This document shows, piece by piece, positions 7,173-12,565 of a stretch of 12,565 nt of DNA (its first letter is position 1; the number at the start of each line of letters is the position of its first letter). The notes under the pieces were generated by a model that ran no database searches, had not been told where the DNA came from, and worked only from the letters and a program-made list of their open reading frames with translations. A program made the translations under genes and the position numbers. The stretch lies in the NCBI GenBank assembly GCA_903845465.1, contig CAIMXQ010000091.1, forward strand, positions 1 to 12,565, read 5' to 3'. The stretch comes from an uncultured Actinomycetes bacterium. Lineage in GTDB: Bacteria > Actinomycetota > Actinomycetes > Nanopelagicales > Nanopelagicaceae.

Positions 7173-8263
7173 GGAAATTCTTTGTCACTCTCTTTATCCT
7201 CTCTTTTTTTCTTATTCCATCTGCGCAGGCTGCGCGACCAGTCATTCGCATCGTAGATAAAGCTCATACCAATTTTGATGGCAGTTTTAGGGATAACGAG
7301 CTTGCGGTATCCCTTCTTCCAAATGGCAAGCTCGGTAAATTAATTTTTGCAACTAATTCATCACACATTACATTCGTTATTGATGCAGCACTTGTCGATG
7401 AAGTGCAGCAAATGGCCAAGGGTTATACATTCGATGGCAAAGAAGATTTAGGTGGTCAGCAGACTGCGCAAAATTGGTTATTCCGTTTGAAGAATGCAGT
7501 CATGAGTAATCTTGTTGTTGCGTTGCCATATCGAAACCCCGATGAGAAATTACTCAAATCGATTGCACCCGCAGAGCTGCCTTTCTATTCGCACTATGCG
7601 CAAACACATCTCGAGCTAGCGTTGGGGCGTACCGTGACTATAGAAAACGGTTGGGGCTCTGGCTCATCGCATCTGACTAGCAAATCCCGTTTTGATTACA
7701 TGGAAGATCGCAGACTCATTTCGGGGTTAACAACCATTAACTCCTCTCCCGAAATAGAAAATCTTCGTGCACAGTTGGCAATCGTTTTAAACCCGTTACT
7801 GAGAAGTGACGAACGCTCTTACTACTCTCATGATGAAGTAGCTTCCGTTAAGAAAATGTCAGATCGCCTCAAGGTAATTCCAGGTCGCTATCAAATTACC
7901 TCCCGGTCTGCCAAACTGCCGATTACATTAGTAAATGACTTTGACACTGCATCTGTTGTAAGTGTTTCTCTCACTCCGATGAATTCAAGAATTCAAATTG
8001 AAAACCTAGATCCGATAACTATTGCGGCAAAGTCGCGCCAGCAAGTACTAGTTCCGGTTGATGTGATTGCCCCCGGAACTACCCTTGTGCTCGCTCAATT
8101 TATCAATGCAAAAGGTCAGTTGGTTGGGCAAGCTTCGAACTTAAATATCACATCAACAATTATCGATTCGCGTGTTGCTTGGTTTACAACAGGTGCGGCC
8201 GTTCTACTCTTCTTAGGTGCAATAACTCAATCTGTAAGACGAGTCAGGAGGTCACGTTCATGA
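7169..8263 (+). CDS. DUF6049 family secreted, membrane-anchored protein, unusually short
   Basis: A 364-residue protein with a signal peptide (1-21, AxA-type site PSAQA before Ala22), an extracytoplasmic region, one C-terminal membrane helix (about 336-352) and a basic cytoplasmic tail (RRVRRSRS). The segment around 68-86 (FVIDAALVDEVQQMAKGY) followed by NWLFRLKNA and VVALPYRNPDE (116-126) resembles the DUF6049 core found upstream of murJ throughout Actinobacteria; residues 236-330 look like a beta-sandwich domain ending at the membrane. Mycobacterial and Streptomyces homologues are around 700-800 residues as I recall, so roughly half is missing here. It overlaps its neighbours on both sides by 4 nt (ATGA), implying coupled translation with the NUDIX protein and MurJ. 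Function is unknown; a role in lipid II transport or envelope assembly is inferred from context. Confidence 0.78.
   Translation: MRKFFVTLFILSFFLIPSAQAARPVIRIVDKAHTNFDGSFRDNELAVSLLPNGKLGKLIFATNSSHITFVIDAALVDEVQQMAKGYTFDGKEDLGGQQTAQNWLFRLKNAVMSNLVVALPYRNPDEKLLKSIAPAELPFYSHYAQTHLELALGRTVTIENGWGSGSSHLTSKSRFDYMEDRRLISGLTTINSSPEIENLRAQLAIVLNPLLRSDERSYYSHDEVASVKKMSDRLKVIPGRYQITSRSAKLPITLVNDFDTASVVSVSLTPMNSRIQIENLDPITIAAKSRQQVLVPVDVIAPGTTLVLAQFINAKGQLVGQASNLNITSTIIDSRVAWFTTGAAVLLFLGAITQSVRRVRRSRS
8246..8252 (+). promoter_or_regulatory. Ribosome binding site that fixes the murJ start
   Basis: AGGAGGT 7 nt before the ATG at 8260. It decides between this ATG and an in-frame ATG at 8179 that would overlap the upstream gene by 85 bp and add 27 non-homologous residues. 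Confidence 0.85.
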
Positions 8264-9894
8264 AAAATAATGAGCTATATAGGGCCTCAGGAATTATGGC
8301 CATCGGGACAATACTCTCTCGGTTAACGGGTTTCGTTCGCGCCCTACTAGCAGTCGCGGTATTGGGTACCGCACTCTTGGCAGATACTTATAACGTCGCA
8401 AATACCATGCCAAATATTCTCTACAACCTACTTGTAGGTGGTGCACTTACCGCGATCTTTGTACCTCAACTTCTGCGATCTTTTTCAGATGAAGATGGTG
8501 GGCATGCTTTTGCATCACGATTGGTAACAACAATTTCTGGAATTCTTCTCGCGCTAGTGCTTATTGGTGTTATTTTCGCACCTGCGCTTGTCCGGTTATA
8601 TGCACCGGAATTTTCAACTCCTGGCTTTGAGAATGAACAGCACATCGCAGTTGCATTCACTCGTTACTGCCTGCCGCAAATTTTCTTCCTAGGGTTATTT
8701 ACAATGCTCGGTCAAGTTGCAAATGCCCGGGGTTCATTTGCTCCACTGATGTGGGCACCTATTGCTAATAATCTAGTAGTTATCGCAGTCTTTGGTTCAA
8801 TCCTTGCAGTACAACATGCGATCACCATAAATTCCATAACTGATTTTCAGGTGCAGCTACTCGGCTGGGGAACAACTCTCGGAGTAGTCATCCAAGCGCT
8901 CATTTTGATTCCTGTTGTAAAGAAATCTGGGATTCGTATCCGGCCAATGTTTGGAGTACACGGTCTTGGTAAATCATTCCGATTAGCGGGGTGGACACTT
9001 GTATATGTTCTGATTGCACAACTTGGTTATCTCGTCACCGTCAATGTCGCCACAAGTGCGGCGGTAAGAAGTGCTAAAGCAGGAATTGATACAGGTGTTG
9101 GATTTACACCATACACAAGTGCTTATTACGTGATGTTACTTCCATATTCAATTGTGACAATTTCAATTGTGACCGCTCTGCTTCCACATCTTTCTAAACT
9201 TGCTATCGCTCGCGATGTTGAAGAGGTCCGAAATCAACTTGTTCGAGCTATCCGTATGGTGGGGGTAGTCACTGTGCCGAGCGCTGTGGCACTTCTCTTC
9301 TTTGGCCCACTGATGACAGAGGTTCTCTACATGGGAATCTCTTTGCAGGATTCGCGTTACATTGGTTTTGTTCTATCTGCACTCAGCTTGGGACTTGTTG
9401 CATTCTCTATCAACCTTATTTTGATCCGTGGTTTTAACGCTTTTGAAGATACAAAGACTCAAGTCACTTCAATTATCATTATCAATCTTATTTCGGTTGG
9501 ACTTTCATACTTATTCCTGGCAACTCTTAAGAGCAATTGGGTTACTGTCGGACTTGGTATTGCATTCTCTGTCAGTTATATCGCCGGGCTATTTATTACT
9601 ATTCCACTACTTAAGAAACATCTTGGCCGCCTTCGTATAAGCGAGTTTGCATCACAGCATGGCAAGCTCTTGATTGCCTCTCTCATTGGTATGGTGCCAT
9701 TCTTTGCAATCACTGTTTATTTTGGTTGGGCATATCAGGAAACTACGATTGCAGTTCGCGCGCTTCGATTGATTTTGGTACTTGCTGGCAGTGGTGTGGC
9801 TTACCTTCTAGTGGCGCGAGCACTCAAAGTGAGTGAAATCGCAGGTCTTAAAGGCTTCGCCACCTCTGTTCTGCAACGTCGTCGCAAGAAGTAA
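8260..9894 (+). CDS. murJ: Lipid II flippase MurJ (MviN family)
   Basis: A 544-residue polytopic protein of the MOP superfamily that flips lipid II across the membrane for peptidoglycan polymerisation. The N-terminus carries family hallmarks: SRLTGFVRALL (20-30) with the conserved Arg pair in helix 1, NTMPNILYNLL (48-58) and GGALTAIFVPQL (60-71). The rest alternates long hydrophobic helices with short charged loops, consistent with about 14 membrane segments, and it ends in a basic tail (QRRRKK). Mycobacterial MurJ carries a C-terminal pseudokinase domain; this one does not. The chosen ATG overlaps the DUF6049 stop (ATGA) and has a strong Shine-Dalgarno. It is followed after 27 bp by trxB; sigM and its anti-sigma factor, which sit between murJ and trxB in mycobacteria and Streptomyces, are absent. 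Confidence 0.94.
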   Translation: MKNNELYRASGIMAIGTILSRLTGFVRALLAVAVLGTALLADTYNVANTMPNILYNLLVGGALTAIFVPQLLRSFSDEDGGHAFASRLVTTISGILLALVLIGVIFAPALVRLYAPEFSTPGFENEQHIAVAFTRYCLPQIFFLGLFTMLGQVANARGSFAPLMWAPIANNLVVIAVFGSILAVQHAITINSITDFQVQLLGWGTTLGVVIQALILIPVVKKSGIRIRPMFGVHGLGKSFRLAGWTLVYVLIAQLGYLVTVNVATSAAVRSAKAGIDTGVGFTPYTSAYYVMLLPYSIVTISIVTALLPHLSKLAIARDVEEVRNQLVRAIRMVGVVTVPSAVALLFFGPLMTEVLYMGISLQDSRYIGFVLSALSLGLVAFSINLILIRGFNAFEDTKTQVTSIIIINLISVGLSYLFLATLKSNWVTVGLGIAFSVSYIAGLFITIPLLKKHLGRLRISEFASQHGKLLIASLIGMVPFFAITVYFGWAYQETTIAVRALRLILVLAGSGVAYLLVARALKVSEIAGLKGFATSVLQRRRKK

Positions 9895-9909
9895 CCGCGG
9901 TTCGGGCGG

Positions 9910-9915
9910 TACTCT
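9910..9915 (+). promoter_or_regulatory. Candidate -10 element for a leaderless trxB transcript
   Basis: TACTCT exactly 6 nt before the trxB ATG at 9922, inside the 27-bp gap after murJ, with no Shine-Dalgarno. It would let trxB-trxA be expressed apart from the murJ operon. No recognisable -35 element. Confidence 0.55.
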
Positions 9916-9921
9916 GCGCAT

Positions 9922-10851
9922 ATGAGCACTGAAGTACGCGAACTCGTCATTGTCGGATCTGGTCCTGCTGGTTACACCGCAGCGATCTATGCAGCGCGTG
10001 CGCAGTTAAACCCCGTTATGTACGAAGGTTCTGTAACCGCTGGTGGTGCACTCATGAATACAACAGAGGTGGAAAACTTTCCTGGATTTATTGATGGCAT
10101 CATGGGTCCAGATTTGATGGATAACATGCGTAAACAATCTAAGCGTTTTGGCACTGAATTAATCACTGATGATGTCGTCGAAATGGATTTAACAGGTGAT
10201 ATCAAAATAATTAAAGATGGTTCAGGAAATACTGTTAAAGCAAAAGCAGTCATCCTTGCAATGGGCTCTGCCTATCGTGAAATCGGATTAGCGAACGAGA
10301 AGCGTTTATCTGGCCGCGGTGTTTCATGGTGTGCAACATGTGATGGTTTCTTCTTCCGCGATCAAACTATTGCAGTTGTCGGTGGCGGAGATTCAGCTGT
10401 CGAGGAAGCAACATTCCTTACAAAGTTTGCAAGTAAAGTTGTATTGATCCACCGTCGCGGAGAACTTCGTGCTTCAAAGATTATGCAAGATCGCGCCTTC
10501 TCTAATCCTAAGATTGAAATGTTATGGGACACAGAAGTGATAGATGTTCTGGGTGCCGATAAAGTTGAAGCTCTCGAACTTCGCAATATCAAGACTGGTG
10601 AAGTCTCCAAGCGAGATTTCACAGGTCTCTTCGTCGCAATCGGGCATATTCCGCGCTCTGAGCTTGTTACATCTTCTATAACTCTCAATGAAGAGGGTTA
10701 TGTCGAGGTTGAAGGGCGTTCAACGCGCACAAACCTTTCTGGGGTCTTTGCGTGTGGTGATTTGGTAGATCACACCTACCGCCAAGCAATCACTGCTGCA
10801 GGTTCTGGGTGCCAGGCGGCTCTCGACGCTGAAAAATTCTTATCTCACTAG
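9922..10851 (+). CDS. trxB: Thioredoxin reductase (NADPH)
   Basis: A 309-residue low-molecular-weight thioredoxin reductase, a cytoplasmic flavoenzyme that passes electrons from NADPH through FAD and a redox disulfide to thioredoxin. Seen: FAD-binding GSGPAG (12-17), the redox pair C137-A-T-C140 in WCATCDG, the NADPH-binding GGGDSA (154-159) with HRRGELRA (177-184) whose Arg residues fit the NADPH phosphate, and the C-terminal FAD motif VFACGDL (275-281) followed by YRQAITAAGSG (286-296). All key residues are present and length is normal for the family. It begins a trxB-trxA pair (41-bp gap); its own start appears to be leaderless. Confidence 0.97.
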   Translation: MSTEVRELVIVGSGPAGYTAAIYAARAQLNPVMYEGSVTAGGALMNTTEVENFPGFIDGIMGPDLMDNMRKQSKRFGTELITDDVVEMDLTGDIKIIKDGSGNTVKAKAVILAMGSAYREIGLANEKRLSGRGVSWCATCDGFFFRDQTIAVVGGGDSAVEEATFLTKFASKVVLIHRRGELRASKIMQDRAFSNPKIEMLWDTEVIDVLGADKVEALELRNIKTGEVSKRDFTGLFVAIGHIPRSELVTSSITLNEEGYVEVEGRSTRTNLSGVFACGDLVDHTYRQAITAAGSGCQAALDAEKFLSH

Positions 10852-10892
10852 TAACCTTCCAACCGTAACCACACAGATAAATAGGAGTAACG

Positions 10893-11216
10893 ATGAGCGC
10901 ACCAACTAAGGTCACAGCAGCAGATTTCGATCAGGTTGTACTGAAGAGCAGCACCCCAGTTCTGGTTGATTTCTGGGCTGAATGGTGTGGGCCTTGCCGC
11001 GCAATTGCTCCAATCCTTGATGATATTGCAGCCGAGTACGGCGACAAGCTCAAGATTGTAAAACTCAACACTGACGAAGAATCTGCGATTGCAATTAAAT
11101 ATGGGGTTACATCAATTCCAATGCTCAATGTCTATGTCAATGGCGAAGTTGTTAAGACAATCATCGGTGCAAAACCAAAGCCTGCTCTTCTTAAAGAGCT
11201 CGAAGGCTTTATTTAA
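10893..11216 (+). CDS. trxA: Thioredoxin
   Basis: A 107-residue classical thioredoxin that reduces protein disulfides in the cytoplasm and is recharged by the neighbouring TrxB. The active site W31-CGPC (32-35) lies in DFWAEWCGPCRAIAP, and the cis-proline loop is SIPML (74-78, Pro76) where many family members have a PT rather than PM. The length and fold elements are complete. Unlike trxB it has a canonical Shine-Dalgarno, AGGAG at 10883-10887, 5 nt before the ATG, as expected for an internal gene of an operon. Confidence 0.97.
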   Translation: MSAPTKVTAADFDQVVLKSSTPVLVDFWAEWCGPCRAIAPILDDIAAEYGDKLKIVKLNTDEESAIAIKYGVTSIPMLNVYVNGEVVKTIIGAKPKPALLKELEGFI

Positions 11217-11258
11217 TATCTTCCCGGATATTGATAATAAGTTTGTAGGAGATTCGAT

Positions 11259-12260
11259 ATGAAAGAGATGTCTCCAGATGAGATTCGCTCTTTCCAGCAA
11301 GAACGCGGCCTGCATGTAACTGGTGATCTCAATGATGCAACGGTTCGTGCTCTAGATGAGTCGCGTTGGAAACTTGGAGATCGCTCGCTCTATCTTCAAA
11401 GATCTCCGATGATGCGCGGAGATGATGTTGCAGCGTTACAAGCTCGACTTACCGAAATGGGTTTCAATAGTGGCCGCGTTGATGGAATCTTTGGTACAGC
11501 AACAGAAGAAGCGGTAAAAGATTTTCAGAAATCTGTAGGTGTTAAAGTAGATGGCAAGTGTGGTCCAGCGACAATTATTGCCTTGTTGAGACTTACAAAG
11601 ATTGTCTCTGGTGGAGCACCTGGTGCACTTCGTGAAAGTGCAGTACAGAAAAATCGTGGGCCTGCGCTCGCAAATAAAGTTATTGTTCTCGATCCCGCAT
11701 CTGAAGAGTACGAGCGAGAGATTGTCTATGACATCGCGCAGCGAATTGAGGGACGCTTACTCGCACTCGGTGCAAGTGTTTTTCTTACTCGCGGTACAAA
11801 TAACAATCCGTCAGAGGCAGAACGAATTACATTTACCAATCAAAGCAATGCAGATCTTCTCATCTCATTACATGTTGATAACCATAAGAATTCAGCAGCG
11901 CGCGGTGTGGCAACCTTCTTCTATGGCAGTGACCAACATGGCGTTCATTCAATTGTCGGAGAACGATTCGCCTCTCTTGTGCAGCGCGAAATATGCGCTC
12001 GCACAGATTTCCTCAACTGCCGTACTCATGCAAAGACGTGGGATTCACTTCGCCTTACAAAGGCACCGGCAGTTCGCGTTGATTTGGGATATGTAACAAA
12101 TGAAAGCGATGCAGCCCGTCTGCACCGTCCAGATTTCAGAGATACCGTCGCCGAAAGTTTTATCATCGCGATACAACGCCTCTATTTATCGGCTGAAGAT
12201 GATGCAAAGACTGGAACTCTTCGAATCTCTGACCTTCGTAACGCTGGTATTCGTCGATAA
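11259..12260 (+). CDS. cwlM: CwlM-like protein: peptidoglycan-binding domains plus degenerate amidase_3 domain
   Basis: A 333-residue protein without a signal peptide, so probably cytoplasmic. Residues 1-40 match only the second half of a PG_binding_1 domain (RSFQQERGLHVTGDLNDATV); a complete one follows at about 45-113. The amidase_3 fold spans 139-310, but zinc-amidase residues are lost: the usual DPGHGG loop is shortened to DPAS (145-148), removing the first zinc His, and the catalytic Glu near the end is Asp275 (RVDLGYVTN). Glu152 and His205 remain. In mycobacteria CwlM is not a working hydrolase but a PknB-phosphorylated cytoplasmic regulator that activates MurA and contacts MurJ. The C-terminal TGT (318-320) aligns, from memory, with phosphorylated threonines of that protein. 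Shine-Dalgarno AGGAG at 11247-11251 supports the start, and an in-frame TAA at 11238 rules out a longer N-terminus. A weak amidase is the alternative. Confidence 0.85.
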   Translation: MKEMSPDEIRSFQQERGLHVTGDLNDATVRALDESRWKLGDRSLYLQRSPMMRGDDVAALQARLTEMGFNSGRVDGIFGTATEEAVKDFQKSVGVKVDGKCGPATIIALLRLTKIVSGGAPGALRESAVQKNRGPALANKVIVLDPASEEYEREIVYDIAQRIEGRLLALGASVFLTRGTNNNPSEAERITFTNQSNADLLISLHVDNHKNSAARGVATFFYGSDQHGVHSIVGERFASLVQREICARTDFLNCRTHAKTWDSLRLTKAPAVRVDLGYVTNESDAARLHRPDFRDTVAESFIIAIQRLYLSAEDDAKTGTLRISDLRNAGIRR

Positions 12261-12287
12261 TCGGCGCACAACTACCTAAAGGTTTGT

Positions 12288-12301
12288 GGGAGACTTCTCC
12301 T
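12288..12301 (+). promoter_or_regulatory. Shine-Dalgarno of the aminotransferase gene inside a small hairpin
   Basis: GGGAG (12288-12292), the only plausible ribosome binding site, can pair with CTCCT (12297-12301) around a 4-nt loop: four Watson-Crick pairs plus one G-U, ending one base before the ATG. It might dampen translation. It is short enough to be chance. Confidence 0.3.
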
Positions 12302-12302
12302 T

Positions 12303-12565
12303 ATGTCCGACATTTCAATCCGCTATCAAACTGGTGCTCCACAAAATCTTGAAAAGAGATTTGCTACGCGAGCCGCTGGAATGTTGCCATCTGAAATTCG
12401 CTCACTCTTTGCTGTGGCATCACGCCCAGAAATTGTTTCGCTCGCTGGTGGAATGCCAAATCTTTCAGCACTTCCAATGGAGATGATGGCTGGAGTTGTT
12501 AACGAACTCATTCTCACCAATGGTTCGGAAGCTCTGCAATATGGAAGCGGTCAAGGACATCCGAA
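12303..12565 (+). CDS. PLP-dependent aminotransferase (class I/II), N-terminal part cut by window edge
   Basis: The first 87 codons (MSDISIRYQTGAPQNLEKRF...) encode the N-terminal segment of a fold-type I aminotransferase. Recognisable are MLPSEIRSLFAVA (38-50), VSLAGGMPN (57-65), a substrate-side loop found at the N-terminus of 2-aminoadipate/aromatic-type and MocR-like enzymes, and LQYGSGQGHP (78-87), the start of the phosphate-cradle region. The catalytic lysine lies beyond the edge. No DNA-binding domain precedes the aminotransferase part, so it is not a MocR regulator. It follows cwlM by 42 bp on the same strand. An aminotransferase of this type lies near parA/parB in several Actinobacteria as I recall, which would place the origin region to the right. 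Confidence 0.82.
   Translation, partial: MSDISIRYQTGAPQNLEKRFATRAAGMLPSEIRSLFAVASRPEIVSLAGGMPNLSALPMEMMAGVVNELILTNGSEALQYGSGQGHP

Noticed and set aside
8179..8259. Longer murJ start at ATG 8179
   Set aside because: It would overlap the DUF6049 gene by 85 bp, adds 27 residues unlike MurJ, and the strong AGGAGGT at 8246 points to ATG 8260.
10362..10688. 108-codon open frame antisense to trxB
   Set aside because: Shadow frame within the NADPH-binding domain of trxB; no start signals.
11217..11258. AT-rich dyad-like stretch between trxA and cwlM as terminator or operator
   Set aside because: Pairing is short and imperfect, no T-tract follows, and the gap mainly holds the cwlM Shine-Dalgarno.
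11602..12096. 164-codon open frame inside cwlM on the same strand
   Set aside because: Lies wholly within a clearly coding gene in another frame, with unusual composition and no recognisable domain.
1..12565. tRNA or rRNA genes, CRISPR arrays, insertion sequences, phage or defence genes
   Set aside because: No direct-repeat arrays, terminal inverted repeats, transposase motifs or tRNA-like folds were seen; nearly all sequence is explained by core genes.

Overview
The window looks like a compact, moderately low-GC (estimated by eye in the mid-40s percent, not counted) actinobacterial chromosome segment near the replication origin. The gene set is characteristic of Actinobacteria: a DUF5318 protein, a class A penicillin-binding protein and a GT87-type membrane glycosyltransferase leading into rpsF; then cca, a NUDIX hydrolase, a DUF6049 protein, murJ, trxB, trxA and a CwlM-like protein. 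The tiny intergenic gaps, short versions of several proteins and modest GC fit a streamlined free-living actinobacterium, for example the freshwater acI group (Ca. Nanopelagicales). That assignment is inference.

Layout. Positions 1-3781 are on the minus strand, transcribed right to left: DUF5318, ponA-like PBP, GT87 glycosyltransferase, then the 5' end of rpsF (cut by the window edge) behind a structured 93-bp leader. At 3782-3824 a divergent spacer separates this block from a plus-strand MFS-type transporter (3825-5102), whose 3' end overlaps by 17 bp the convergent minus-strand cca gene (5086-6534). A second divergent spacer (6535-6566) starts a long plus-strand run: NUDIX hydrolase, DUF6049 membrane-anchored protein and murJ, coupled by ATGA overlaps; then trxB-trxA, a cwlM-like gene, and the first 87 codons of a PLP-dependent aminotransferase that runs off the right edge. 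About 97% of the window is coding; no RNA gene, mobile element, CRISPR array or convincing intrinsic terminator was found.

How the genes fit together. Cell-wall synthesis dominates: PBP (transglycosylase and transpeptidase), MurJ (lipid II flippase), the CwlM-like protein (in mycobacteria a cytoplasmic regulator of MurA and MurJ rather than a hydrolase), and possibly DUF6049 and GT87 as envelope accessories. The thioredoxin pair supplies thiol reduction, and Cca and the NUDIX protein belong to RNA and nucleotide maintenance. 

This is essentially a core region and I see no new defence or mobile system. The points most worth checking are the rpsF leader, which can fold to sequester its own Shine-Dalgarno; a recurring TANNCT-6 nt-start codon arrangement implying leaderless mRNAs; and a CwlM homologue lacking amidase catalytic residues while keeping the C-terminal threonines that are phosphorylated in mycobacteria.
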